Shown: piece after piece, positions 50,124 through 58,833 of the stretch
Layout of the letters: each line of letters begins with the position of its first letter
How positions within the stretch are numbered: the first letter of the stretch is position 1
From: Streptomyces coacervatus
GTDB taxonomy: Bacteria; Actinomycetota; Actinomycetes; Streptomycetales; Streptomycetaceae
Reading direction: 5' to 3'
DNA length: 64,000 bases
Assembly: GCF_029223485.1 (NCBI RefSeq)
Contig: NZ_JARHTP010000020.1
Span: 186,001-250,000 of the forward strand
Position numbers and translations under genes: made by a program
The notes under the pieces: model-generated
What the model saw: only the letters and a program-made list of their open reading frames with translations
Told to the model about the DNA's origin: nothing
Database searches by the model: none

Positions 50124-50894
50124 TCACCGCACCGTCGGGCTCGGGCTGGCGTTCTGGCCGGTCGACGACTCGCCCGGCAGGACCGGCGGCTGGGTGGTGC
50201 TGTCCACCGGCGGGGTGAGTACCACCTGCGGCTGGCCCGCGACCGGCGGCGGCGGGGTCAGGTCGGACTTCGGCAGCTTCGGCGGGGTCGTCTCCTGGAA
50301 GAGGACCTGGTCGAAGTTGACCAGTCCGGTCTGTTCCATGACCGTGATGTGGTCAAGGACCGTCGCGTTCGCCTGGTCGGCCAGGGCCCGCACCACGGTG
50401 TTCTTGGTCGTCGAGCGGATGCTCGCGATCACATTGAAGATCGAACCGTGCGTCACGCGCAGGATGTTGGCGAAGTCCGAGTCGAACTGCTTGCCGCTGT
50501 CCGCGTTGAGTGTGTTGATGAAGCCCTGCTGCTGGGGGCTGGGCTGGTTGGGGATGGCGATGTTGAGCATCGTCGAGATCTTGCGGCAGCTGGCGTCCAG
50601 CGCCGCGTGCCCGTCGATCAGGTGCTTGCTCGCGATGAGGACCGCCTTGCTCTGCCCCTTCTTCAGGCCCATCTGCCCGACGGGGTACTCCCACAGCCCC
50701 GCCGCGCGCACCTTCACCACGAAGTCCCGGTCCGCCTCCGTCAGCGGCCCCCACTGGGTCTGCGCGACGAGACGCGACCCCGAGCTCGACACGGTGTTGA
50801 CTCCGAGCATCGCGGGATAGGCGAGCGCGGCCAGGGTCAGACTGAGCGCCCCGCCCACGAAGAGAGTTCCCGTCGCATTCCGCGAAAAACGCAC
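50124..50894 (-). CDS. DUF4142-type exported protein
   Basis: 256 residues. One N-terminal membrane/signal helix (GTLFVGGALSLTLAALAYPAML) and a ferritin-like four-helix domain: LTEADRDFVVKVRAAGLWEYPVGQMGL, LDASCRKISTMLNIAIPNQP, FDSDFANILRVTHGSIFNVIA. The tail is Pro/Thr-rich (PPPPVAGQPQVVLTPP). The start GTG 50894 has an excellent AGGAGG; the frame is open 79 codons earlier but that is intergenic. Function of DUF4142 is unknown, sometimes stress-linked. Confidence 0.85.
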   Translation of the reverse strand: MRFSRNATGTLFVGGALSLTLAALAYPAMLGVNTVSSSGSRLVAQTQWGPLTEADRDFVVKVRAAGLWEYPVGQMGLKKGQSKAVLIASKHLIDGHAALDASCRKISTMLNIAIPNQPSPQQQGFINTLNADSGKQFDSDFANILRVTHGSIFNVIASIRSTTKNTVVRALADQANATVLDHITVMEQTGLVNFDQVLFQETTPPKLPKSDLTPPPPVAGQPQVVLTPPVDSTTQPPVLPGESSTGQNASPSPTVR

Positions 50895-51091
50895 CGTGCC
50901 TCCTGCCCGGTCGAGTGTCCCGCCGGCGGACGGCGGGGGGTCGGACGGAGGGGAGTACGGATCAGGTTGGCGCGCGGAACCTTTTGGTTTGGTAAAAAGC
51001 GGGTGGTGTGAGGCAGGTAACGGGCGATGAGCCCCGCGCGGTTGACGGAATGTTGACCATTTCACGGGAGAGCCGAGACGAAACCCCGACC

Positions 51092-51103
51092 TAGATTCGA
51101 CCC
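51092..51103 (+). promoter_or_regulatory. Leaderless promoter of the DUF6445-like gene
   Basis: TAGATT (51092-51097) ends 6 nt before ATG 51104; no Shine-Dalgarno is present. Confidence 0.5.
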
Positions 51104-51808
51104 ATGCCCCCACAGCCCCGGAACCCCTCACCGCAGCCCCGGAACGTCCCGACGGCCCTTCCCGTCCTCCCCTACCGCAAGCCCACCAAGGGCCGCGACT
51201 ACTGGGTCCTGGACGACGTCCTGCCCGACGTGGACGCCGTACGGGAGCGCTGTCTCGCCAAGGACGACTGGGTCAAGGGGTACCCGTACACCTCGGAGAC
51301 CTGGCCGGGCCTGCGCACCATGCCCGGCCTGGAGCCCGCCGAACTCGCCCGCGTCGAACGCCTGGTGAAGAAGTCCACCGGCGCGAAGGAACTGTGGGTA
51401 CAGCAGGCCCCCGGCGGCGGCACCCTCAACCACAACTGCATCCAGGTCGTCGGCGAGGGCGAGAGCGAGCCGCGCCCGCACACCGACTCGCGTGCGCTGT
51501 GCCGTTACGCGGCGGTGCTGTATCTCAACCCCGACGTCTCCAAGGAGTGCGGAACCGCCTTCTACCGCCAGTCGCTCCCCGGCGGCCGGCTCGGCGGCAA
51601 CATCGTGCAGGCCCCGCACAACAACCTGGTCGAGGCCCTCGGTACCCGGTTCGTCCCGGGGGACCACTTCGAGGAGGACGTACGGGTCCCGCACAAGTAC
51701 AACCGCCTGCTCCTCTACAACGCCAACCTCGTGCACAGTGCGACGGGCTACACCGGCAAGACGCTGGAGGAGAAGCGGATGACGGCGGTGTTCTTCTGGA
51801 TGGCCTGA
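51104..51808 (+). CDS. DUF6445-like protein with 2-oxoglutarate/Fe(II) oxygenase-type fold
   Basis: 234 residues, soluble. A prolyl-4-hydroxylase-like facial triad can be read: PRPHTDSRALCRYAAVLYLNP (HxD) and LVHSATGYTGKTLEEKRMTAVFFW (distal His and 2OG-binding Arg). SKECGTAFYRQSLPGG lies between. Substrate unknown; similar proteins occur near tailoring enzymes, but no biosynthetic cluster is adjacent. Confidence 0.75.
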   Translation: MPPQPRNPSPQPRNVPTALPVLPYRKPTKGRDYWVLDDVLPDVDAVRERCLAKDDWVKGYPYTSETWPGLRTMPGLEPAELARVERLVKKSTGAKELWVQQAPGGGTLNHNCIQVVGEGESEPRPHTDSRALCRYAAVLYLNPDVSKECGTAFYRQSLPGGRLGGNIVQAPHNNLVEALGTRFVPGDHFEEDVRVPHKYNRLLLYNANLVHSATGYTGKTLEEKRMTAVFFWMA

Positions 51809-51842
51809 GGTCCTGGCACGTCTGACGTACGTCCTGCGTGCG

Positions 51843-52211
51843 TCAGTGGTGCCCTACGCCCCCGCCGCCGAAGGAGCCGCTGGAACCGGGCAGCCAACGC
51901 CGGCGGTGCTGGTCCTTTCCTGTCCTGGTCGAGGACTTGTGGAGCTCGTACGGCATGAGCCGTTCCTTGCCCACCGCGTGCGGTACCTCGTCCGGTTCCC
52001 GTATCTCGCGCGACTCCCGGACGGCGCCACCGTCGGGGAGGTGGGGCTGTTCGTCCGGGCGGGGCCGCGGCAGTTCGCGGTCCCGGACCTTCATGCCGAA
52101 CTGCACGGCCCAGATCAGTGCACCAGCGATGATCAGGCCACCGACAAAGGCGGCGAGCACGTTGAGTACCTCACTCGACGTGGCCGCAACAACAAACGTC
52201 GCAGTACTCAT
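51843..52211 (-). CDS. DUF6479 family membrane protein
   Basis: 122 residues. Exported N-terminus with a single TM helix (VLNVLAAFVGGLIIAGALIWAVQFGMKVR), then a charged, disordered cytoplasmic tail (RDRELPRPRPDEQPHLPDGG...SSGSFGGGGVGHH). Widespread in Streptomyces, function unknown. Start ATG 52211, GGGGG upstream. Confidence 0.8.
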   Translation of the reverse strand: MSTATFVVAATSSEVLNVLAAFVGGLIIAGALIWAVQFGMKVRDRELPRPRPDEQPHLPDGGAVRESREIREPDEVPHAVGKERLMPYELHKSSTRTGKDQHRRRWLPGSSGSFGGGGVGHH

Positions 52212-52298
52212 GCCCCCAATTATCACCGAAAGGGAGAGAATGGGGAGCCTTCGGTATTTCCGCAGGTCAGGGGCGCTCCCCAGGCTGCACAGGGGACG

Positions 52299-53132
52299 TC
52301 AGCCGAAGCGGCCGGCCACGTAGTCCGCCGTGCGCCCGTCCTGGGGGGTGTTGAAGATGTCGTTCGTCGCGCCCGCCTCGACGATGCCGCCGGGGGTGCC
52401 CTGCTCGGCGAGGAAGAAGGCGCACTGCTGGGAGACGCGGGCCGCCTGCTGCATGTTGTGGGTGACGATGACGACCGTGACCTGGCCGGCGAGTTCCCCG
52501 ATGGTCTCCTCGACGCGGCGGGTGGAGGTGGGGTCCAGGGCCGAGCACGGTTCGTCCATGAGCAGGACCCGGGGTCGTACCGCCAACGCCCTTGCGATGC
52601 AGAGGCGTTGCTGCTGTCCGCCGGAGAGCGCGCCGCCGGGCTGGCGGAGGCGGTCGCGGACCTCCTTCCACAGACCGGCCCGGGACAGGGATTCCTCGAC
52701 CAGCTCGTCCTTCTCGCGGCGGCTCGCGCGCGTTCCCGTCAGGCGCAGGCCGGCCACCACGTTGTCGTAGATCGACATCGCGGGGAACGGGTTGGGCTTC
52801 TGGAAGACCATGCCGATACGACGGCGGGCGTCCGTCAGGCGCCAGGAGGCGTCGTAGATGTCCTCGCCCTCGAACAGCACCTCGCCCCCGAACCGCGCCG
52901 CCGGGATCAGCTCGTGCATGCGGTTGAGCGTGCGCAGGAACGTCGACTTGCCGCAGCCGGACGGCCCGATCAGCGCGGTGACCTGGCCCGCGGGCATCGT
53001 CAGCGACACCCGGCTGAGCACCTGGTGGCTGCCGAACCAGGCCGATACGGAGCGGGCGTCGAGGCTCGCGGGGACGGTGGTCGCCACGACGGGCGGCAGG
53101 ACGACCGTGTCGGCGGTCAGGGAGTCGGTCAC
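52299..53132 (-). CDS. pstB: Phosphate-type ABC transporter ATP-binding protein
   Basis: 277 residues. Walker A GPSGCGKST, Q-loop VFQKPNPFP (the PstB-specific KPNPFP), signature LSGGQQQRL, Walker B VLLMDEPCSALDP and switch His VTHNMQQ. Last gene of the seven-gene operon, unusually distant from pstC/pstA. Start GTG 53132 has GAGGTG upstream; GTG 53159, overlapping the previous stop (GTGA), is the alternative. Probably energises the PstC-PstA pair. Confidence 0.93.
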   Translation of the reverse strand: MTDSLTADTVVLPPVVATTVPASLDARSVSAWFGSHQVLSRVSLTMPAGQVTALIGPSGCGKSTFLRTLNRMHELIPAARFGGEVLFEGEDIYDASWRLTDARRRIGMVFQKPNPFPAMSIYDNVVAGLRLTGTRASRREKDELVEESLSRAGLWKEVRDRLRQPGGALSGGQQQRLCIARALAVRPRVLLMDEPCSALDPTSTRRVEETIGELAGQVTVVIVTHNMQQAARVSQQCAFFLAEQGTPGGIVEAGATNDIFNTPQDGRTADYVAGRFG

Positions 53133-53155
53133 GTCGGACACCTCACGGGATGCGG

Positions 53156-54046
53156 TCACAGCAGGTTGGGCAGGAGTTCGGTGGTGCGGGTGGCGACCTG
53201 GAGGCCCAGGACCGCGACGACCGGGGCGAAGACGATCCAGGTCTGGTGGCGGCCCCAGCGGTGCCAGGCCCAGACGGCGGCCACCGCGGCCAGCAGCAGC
53301 GCCTGCAGCCACATGACCAGGGGCCACGGCACTCCGCCGGGACGGGCCAGCGGCTCCTCGGAGCCCGGGAGCGTGCCGGAGCGGATGACCGCCGACGGGG
53401 TCTGGAACGGCGCCGACACCAGGTCGGCGTCCACCCGCAGGACGCCGGCCGGCATGAAGCGCGCCCCGGTGGCGGTGACCAGGACCAGGCGGCCCTTGCC
53501 GGCGGCCACGGCGGCGGGCGCCGGATCACCGGCCCGCCGTACGTCGAGGACCTGGTAGGCCGCCCGGCCCTGGCCGGTGGTCACGGTGAACCGGTCGCCC
53601 TCGGCCAGCGAGCCGAGCGTCCGGAAGGGGCCGCCGTAGGCCGCGGCGCGGCCCATCAGCACGCTGGTGCCGGCCTGGCCGGGCATCGGGGTGTCCCGGC
53701 GGTGCCCGGGACCGTCGGTCAGGACCGAGGAGTCGGTGCCCTCCAGGACGACCTGGCTCATCCCCAGCCTGGGGATGTCGATGAGCGCGACCGGCGTACC
53801 GGGCGCCAGCAGTTCGCCCTGCTGGTCGGTCTGGGCCACCGGGGCGGTGCCCAGGGCGAGCTGCTTGCGCAGTTCGTCGAACGCGGCGTGCTGCGCGGAG
53901 TGCTCCTGGGCGCCGCTGACCAGCAGCAGCTGCACGGTGACGCCGAGCAGCAGGGCGGCGAGGCTCAGCAGCCCGCCGCGCGCGAGGTGGCGGACGACGG
54001 TGACGCTGCGGACGCGCGCGAGCGTGAGGGGTACGGCGACCGTCAC
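53156..54046 (-). CDS. Sortase-fold protein lacking the catalytic His and Cys (pseudo-sortase)
   Basis: 296 residues: N-terminal TM (LSLAALLLGVTVQLLLVSG), sortase-like beta-barrel (~65-215), and two C-terminal TM helices. The framework VALIDIPRLGMSQVVLEGT, GPGHRRDTPMPGQAG and GDRFTVTTGQG is sortase class E/D-like. At the catalytic positions, MGRAAAYGGPF has Arg133 where sortases have His (GHRTTYGAPF), and RLVLVTATGARF has Ala192 where they have Cys (TLVTC). So it should not transpeptidate. Start GTG 54046 with AAGGAGG. Coupled to pstB; perhaps a scaffold for the binding proteins. Confidence 0.8.
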   Translation of the reverse strand: MTVAVPLTLARVRSVTVVRHLARGGLLSLAALLLGVTVQLLLVSGAQEHSAQHAAFDELRKQLALGTAPVAQTDQQGELLAPGTPVALIDIPRLGMSQVVLEGTDSSVLTDGPGHRRDTPMPGQAGTSVLMGRAAAYGGPFRTLGSLAEGDRFTVTTGQGRAAYQVLDVRRAGDPAPAAVAAGKGRLVLVTATGARFMPAGVLRVDADLVSAPFQTPSAVIRSGTLPGSEEPLARPGGVPWPLVMWLQALLLAAVAAVWAWHRWGRHQTWIVFAPVVAVLGLQVATRTTELLPNLL

Positions 54047-54115
54047 GGCGGCCCGCCTCCTTCGCAGGTCGGGGTGGCCGGGGACCGTCACCGTGACGGT
54101 CCCCGGCCACCGGGG

Positions 54116-56110
54116 TCAGGTGGACTTGATGGTGAAGTTCGCGCCGGTCTTGGCGCTCACCGTCGACGAGCCCGCGTAGTAGGCGTGCAGAGTGTGCGTG
54201 CCGCGGCTCAGCGTGGGCAGGGTGATGGTCACCGTGCCGCGGCTCAGCGTGCCGGTGGCGATCACACGGGTGCCCTCGTAGATGCGCACGGTGCCGCCCG
54301 GCGTGGTGCCGGTCGCGGTGACCTTCACGGTGACCTTGGCGTGCGCGGTGTGGCTGACCGAGGTCGGCGCGCCGGTGCTGACGGACGGCGTCGCCTTGGT
54401 GACCTTCAGGGAGGCGGTCGCCGAGGACGAGTACAGCTTGCTCGTGCCCGGGTAGGAGACGGTCAGCGTGTGCGTGGCGACCTTGAGGTGGTTCGACAGG
54501 GCGACGGTGACCTTGCCGGAGCCGTCCAGGGTGCCGGTGCCGAGGACCGTGGCGCCCTCCTTCACCGTGACCTTGCCGGTCGGGACGACACCGTGGCTGT
54601 CGGTGACGGTGACGGCGACCTTCGGGACCTTGCCGTACGGGGTCGTGGCGACGGTGGCGGCCGTGGTGCTCTTGTACTTGACCGTGCCGGTCCAAGTGGC
54701 CGCGGCACCGGCGCCGTTGAGGTTGTTGCCGGTGACCGTGGCGGTGTAATTGCCGATGGCCAGTCCGGTGAAGCTGTACGACGTCGTGCTCGCCGGCAGG
54801 TCCTTCGCCGCGACGACGGCGCCGTCCGAGCCGGTCAGGGTGACGCGGTAGTCGGTGAGCGGCAGAGCCGTGGCGGCCGGGGCGGTCCAGCTCAGCTTCA
54901 CGCTCTTGTCGCCGGGCGTGGCCTTCAGGGCGGGCGCGGCGGGCGTGGCGGTGTCGACGGTCGACGACTCCAGACCGCCCTGCTTGGCGTGCCTGGCCAG
55001 GTTGACCGAGCCGTTGTACGGCTCGTTCAGGAAGCCGAAGTCGGCGATGACCTTCTCGGAGTCGTCGGTGGCCAGGGCGGCGCCGTGGGCGCCGCTGGTG
55101 ACGAAGACGTCGTACAGGTCCTTGTCGAAGAAGATGCTCGTCGGGTCGATCGCCCGGGTCGGGACGACGTTGTAGACGTCGCGGCCGAAGGTGGAGTTCT
55201 CGTAGTAGCCGGAGACCGGGGCGAGCTTGCCGTTGACCGTGGTGACCGGGCTGGTGGCGCCGGTGTCGCCGGGCAGCTGCACCGTGGCCAGGTGGGCGCC
55301 GGCGGCGGCCGCGTCCTTGCTGTAGTCCGGGGCGGTGCCGTTGTTCTGCGCGATCCAGCTGCCGACGGAGAACGGCACGATGTCGCCGTCCTCGGTGAGC
55401 GCGGCGTTGCCCTGGTTCTCCTGGACGACCGGGATGTCCTTGTTGATCGTGCTGTTGTCGAGGCCGATCGCCGCGAGGAAGAACTTGCGGGTGCCGGAGT
55501 CGGTCTGCGGGATCTTCGGGTGCACGGCCACGCCGTTCACCGTCGGGTTGGCGGTGGAGTAGATGTCGTGCAGCTGGTCCTTCGTCAGGCCTTCCAGGCC
55601 CGAGCCGCGGACCGCGACACCGAGCGCGTCGCGGGCGAACGGGACGTAGGTGAGCGCGGTGCCGGAGACGGTCGGGCCGCTGGAGGAGCGCGCGAAGTCG
55701 ACCTGGCCCTTGATGGCGACACCGTCGGCGTTCGGGAACTTGTCCCCGGTCAGCGAGTCGGTCAGGGCGAGGCGGCCCTTGCCGGAGCCGTTCGGGCGCA
55801 GGAAGGACGGGCCGCCGGAGCGGGTCTGGATGTTCGAGGCGGTGGAGCCGGTGCCGGGCTCGATCGCGTCGTAGGAGGCGACGCCCGCGCCGGCCGCCGA
55901 CTTCACGGCGGTCGTGGCGTAGCTCTTGCCGTTGACGGTGTCGCCGGCGAGGGCGTTGAGCACGTCCTGGGTGGTGTCGGAGCCCACGCCGACCAGCTGG
56001 CGGAAGGTCCCCGCGGGGGTGGGATCGGCGTACGCCGGGCTCGAAAGAGCCATGCCGCCGGCCACCACGGCGGCGGCGACCAGCGCCGCCGTAGAGCGCG
56101 TTCTGCGCAT
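54116..56110 (-). CDS. Secreted periplasmic-binding-like protein with Fn3 and Ig-like repeats
   Basis: 664 residues. Signal peptide (STAALVAAAVVAGGMALSSPAYA). PstS-like ligand-binding region (~30-320): GVGSDTTQDVLNAL, VDFARSSSGP, YVPFARDALGVAV and LTKDQLHDIYS. Then an Fn3-like domain (~340-430, KSVKLSWTAPAATALPLTDYRVTL), and two Big_3-type domains (~440-660, GKVTVKEGATVLGTGTLDGS, GGTVRIYEGTRVIATGTLS). No lipobox, no TM and no LPxTG: free or non-covalently wall-bound. Fifth gene of the pst-like operon. Possibly captures the ligand at or beyond the wall. Confidence 0.82.
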   Translation of the reverse strand: MRRTRSTAALVAAAVVAGGMALSSPAYADPTPAGTFRQLVGVGSDTTQDVLNALAGDTVNGKSYATTAVKSAAGAGVASYDAIEPGTGSTASNIQTRSGGPSFLRPNGSGKGRLALTDSLTGDKFPNADGVAIKGQVDFARSSSGPTVSGTALTYVPFARDALGVAVRGSGLEGLTKDQLHDIYSTANPTVNGVAVHPKIPQTDSGTRKFFLAAIGLDNSTINKDIPVVQENQGNAALTEDGDIVPFSVGSWIAQNNGTAPDYSKDAAAAGAHLATVQLPGDTGATSPVTTVNGKLAPVSGYYENSTFGRDVYNVVPTRAIDPTSIFFDKDLYDVFVTSGAHGAALATDDSEKVIADFGFLNEPYNGSVNLARHAKQGGLESSTVDTATPAAPALKATPGDKSVKLSWTAPAATALPLTDYRVTLTGSDGAVVAAKDLPASTTSYSFTGLAIGNYTATVTGNNLNGAGAAATWTGTVKYKSTTAATVATTPYGKVPKVAVTVTDSHGVVPTGKVTVKEGATVLGTGTLDGSGKVTVALSNHLKVATHTLTVSYPGTSKLYSSSATASLKVTKATPSVSTGAPTSVSHTAHAKVTVKVTATGTTPGGTVRIYEGTRVIATGTLSRGTVTITLPTLSRGTHTLHAYYAGSSTVSAKTGANFTIKST

Positions 56111-56226
56111 CGAGAGTCTCCGTGACTGTGCGAAGGGGTGGATCTGGCAGGGTGGTACGGGCCGTCCGCCCCGACTGCCTTTCGGGGCGGGCGGCCGTCT
56201 GTGGGAGTGCCTAAGGCACTCGGCCG

Positions 56227-58833
56227 TCAGGACCGCGGTGGCAGCAGCCTCCGCAGTCGCTCGGACAGCTCCGGTACGACCGTCACCGTGCGACCGCCCG
56301 GCAACGGCACCCGCAGGGGCAGCCGCAGTCGGCTGCCGCCCGCGAAGGGGGCGCCCGCGCCGGCCGCGGCGCCGAGGGCGGCTCCGACGGGGACGGCGTA
56401 GCGCAGGGGGTTGGCGGGGTCGGCCGGTGTGGCTCCCGTCGCGGTGGTCTGTACGGCCTTTCCGCCGTCGTACGAGGGCGCGCTGCTCGGCGTGGCGCTC
56501 GCGCTCGCGGCCCCGGCGCCCCCGTCCGCCGCAGTGCCCCCGGAGGATCCGGCGCCGACCGAACCACCCGTGTCCGAACCGCCGTTCCCGCCGGTCGAGC
56601 TCCCGGAAGACCCCGAACCGCCCCCGGAGGAACCCCCCTTGAACCGCAGGAGGGCCTCGGCGGCACGGGTCGTCCGCTCGCGCAGCTTCCGCGGCAGCGG
56701 GGCGTACCCGACGGGCAGCCGGCCCGGGTCGGCGCCGCTGATCTGCCCGCTGCCGCCTGCGTACCGCAGCAGGGCCGCGTAGTCCTTGCGGGCGGCGGCG
56801 TCCAGCCCGGCGGGGCGGACGACCGCGTAGACCAGCTGGGCCAGCGGGTATGCGGCCCTCGCCTTGGCGGCGGCCGGGGTGATCTCCGCGACCCCCTTGC
56901 CGGAGGCGCTCCCCGCGGCGGCGGTCAGGGCGGCGGTCGTCGGCGCCACGAACCTGCCGGCCGCGTTGCGCAGCCGGGCCGTCTGGAGGCCGTAGCGGGC
57001 GGCGGAGGCCGCGTCGGTGACCGTGATGACGAACCGGGAGCCGACGGTCTGCGGGCCCGGGCTCTTGAAGGCGGGCGGGCTGGCCAGCGCGTCCCAGGTC
57101 GACTTCCACAGGGTGTCGGCCCGGCGGGTGTGCAGGGCGCCGGAGTGCATGTCCTCGACATACGGATGGAAGTCGATCATGCACTGCTTCTGGGTGGCGC
57201 CCGTGCCCGGCGGGATCGTGCACCAGGGGTCGCTCTTCGGGAAGTCGTCCGTGCGGGTCGGGTCGAAGGCGGCACCGATCGGGTTCAGATCGGCGTTGGT
57301 GCTGTAGTACGGGTTGACCCGCATGCCCCAGTCGTCGGAGACCCCGGAGAGGAACTGCCGGGCCTCCTTGTCGGCCAGGATCCACTGCCACACCGCGCGG
57401 GCCGAGTCACTGTGCCCGAGCGCCGTCATCAGGTCGGTGTCGGTGGCCGGGGTCTCGGCGACCGACAGATTCGCGAACTCCGGGTTGAGAGCGACGAATT
57501 CGGGGTCGCTCGCCAAGCCCGCGGGATTGTTCTTCACCCAGCCGTAGCCCTTGGCGGCCGTCCCGCGGAGCACCGATCCCCAGGTGGAGTTCCCGTACGA
57601 CTCGGTGAGCAGCTTGGCGACCAGACGCGGGGTGAGGTTCACCGACTCGACCTTCGTGCCGGCCAGCTTCGCCTCCGACTCGGGGGCTCCCGCCTTCGGT
57701 CTGCGCTCGATGGTGAAGCCGATGACGGCTCCGGAGAGCGCGACCGGTGCGTACGAGGTCGTGCCGGGCGGCGCCGTGGTCCCCTCGTCGGCGCCCAACG
57801 CGCGGGTGGTGAAGGCCAGTCCGGAGGTGCCGTCGGCGCCGAGCCGGGCGCGGGCGTCGGGCTCGCCGAGTTCCGTGTAGCCGTAGACCCGGCCCGCCGG
57901 GCACAGGGCCGCCTGCCAGCTGGTCATCGCGTCCGCCGCCAACTCGCTGCCCGTCGTGGGCCGTTCGCTCGCGCCGAGGGCGCAGTTGGTGCCGACCGTG
58001 TTGAAGTGCAGCGGGATCGCGACTCGGTTCTTCCAGTTGGTGGCGGAGACCGGGGAGCCCGCGTTGACCTGGCTGTGGTCCGCGTACGGCTTGCCGTCGA
58101 GGTCGAGGTGGCCCTGCGGGACGATCACCAGCCAGCAGGAGCGCGGCTTCGTCACTCCGTTCGTCCGCACCGGGGCGCCGCAGCCGAGGTGCGGGGCCTC
58201 GTTGGCGGTCTGCACCTCGAAGTACTCCTTGCCGGTGCCGCCGGCACCGGTGCGGGCGAAGTCGACCTCGTTGGTGGTGTTGCGGTTGAAGTACGGGTTG
58301 TTCTGGGTGTTGGTGGTGACGGTGGCGCCGCTGACCGGCTTGAAGGGGACCTCGCCCGGCGCGTTGGGGTTGGTGGCCCCGTAGCGGTCGTCCTGGCCGT
58401 AGTTGGTGGGGTCGGCGCTGTAGAAGACCTTGCGGGTGTCGTCGTAGTCGTTGCCGGGCCAGTTGCCCCGGTCGGTGGTCGGGGAGGCCCCGTACTGGCA
58501 CTGGGTGCGCGGCGGGCCGGGATTGCCCGGCACCGTTCCGTCGTCGTCGCCCCAGCACTGCATGATCTGCACGAAGTCGGTGTCGAACAGCGTGCCCGCG
58601 AACGTGGTCGGGGTGCCGCCGCTCCAGGAGACGGTGACGGCCTGGCTGCTGAGGTGGGTGGTCTGGTCGACCGTGAACCTCATGTCCTTGAACTCGCCGC
58701 GCCCCGGGACGGTGACCGCGGAGGAGACGGCCGCCGACGCGGGCGGCGCCGACTGGGCGACCGCGAACCCGGCGAGCGCGCCTACGGTCGCCCCGGCGAC
58801 GCCGCGCAGCAGCAGACGGCGTATGCGCTTCAT
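56227..58833 (-). CDS. Large membrane-anchored substrate-binding-like protein
   Basis: 868 residues. Signal peptide (LLLRGVAGATVGALAGFAVA). N-terminal beta-rich domain (~35-200, FKDMRFTVDQTTHLSSQAVTVSW, with Cys pairs), then a region with PstS-like character (~270-720): LTPRLVAKLLTESYG, AYPLAQLVYAVVRPAGLDAAARKDYAALLRYAGG and LPVGYAPLPRKLRE. A Ser/Gly-rich linker (SSGGGSGSSGSSTGGNGGS) leads to a probable TM/hydrophobic tail (AVPVGAALGAAAGAGAPFAGG) and basic end. Overlaps the preceding gene by 4 nt (ATGA). Second of three binding proteins in the operon. Confidence 0.78.
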   Translation of the reverse strand: MKRIRRLLLRGVAGATVGALAGFAVAQSAPPASAAVSSAVTVPGRGEFKDMRFTVDQTTHLSSQAVTVSWSGGTPTTFAGTLFDTDFVQIMQCWGDDDGTVPGNPGPPRTQCQYGASPTTDRGNWPGNDYDDTRKVFYSADPTNYGQDDRYGATNPNAPGEVPFKPVSGATVTTNTQNNPYFNRNTTNEVDFARTGAGGTGKEYFEVQTANEAPHLGCGAPVRTNGVTKPRSCWLVIVPQGHLDLDGKPYADHSQVNAGSPVSATNWKNRVAIPLHFNTVGTNCALGASERPTTGSELAADAMTSWQAALCPAGRVYGYTELGEPDARARLGADGTSGLAFTTRALGADEGTTAPPGTTSYAPVALSGAVIGFTIERRPKAGAPESEAKLAGTKVESVNLTPRLVAKLLTESYGNSTWGSVLRGTAAKGYGWVKNNPAGLASDPEFVALNPEFANLSVAETPATDTDLMTALGHSDSARAVWQWILADKEARQFLSGVSDDWGMRVNPYYSTNADLNPIGAAFDPTRTDDFPKSDPWCTIPPGTGATQKQCMIDFHPYVEDMHSGALHTRRADTLWKSTWDALASPPAFKSPGPQTVGSRFVITVTDAASAARYGLQTARLRNAAGRFVAPTTAALTAAAGSASGKGVAEITPAAAKARAAYPLAQLVYAVVRPAGLDAAARKDYAALLRYAGGSGQISGADPGRLPVGYAPLPRKLRERTTRAAEALLRFKGGSSGGGSGSSGSSTGGNGGSDTGGSVGAGSSGGTAADGGAGAASASATPSSAPSYDGGKAVQTTATGATPADPANPLRYAVPVGAALGAAAGAGAPFAGGSRLRLPLRVPLPGGRTVTVVPELSERLRRLLPPRS

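Noticed and set aside
53156..54046. Active sortase anchoring the binding proteins
   Set aside because: Catalytic His and Cys positions are Arg and Ala, and no LPxTG/LAxTG-type sorting signal is visible in the operon's secreted proteins.
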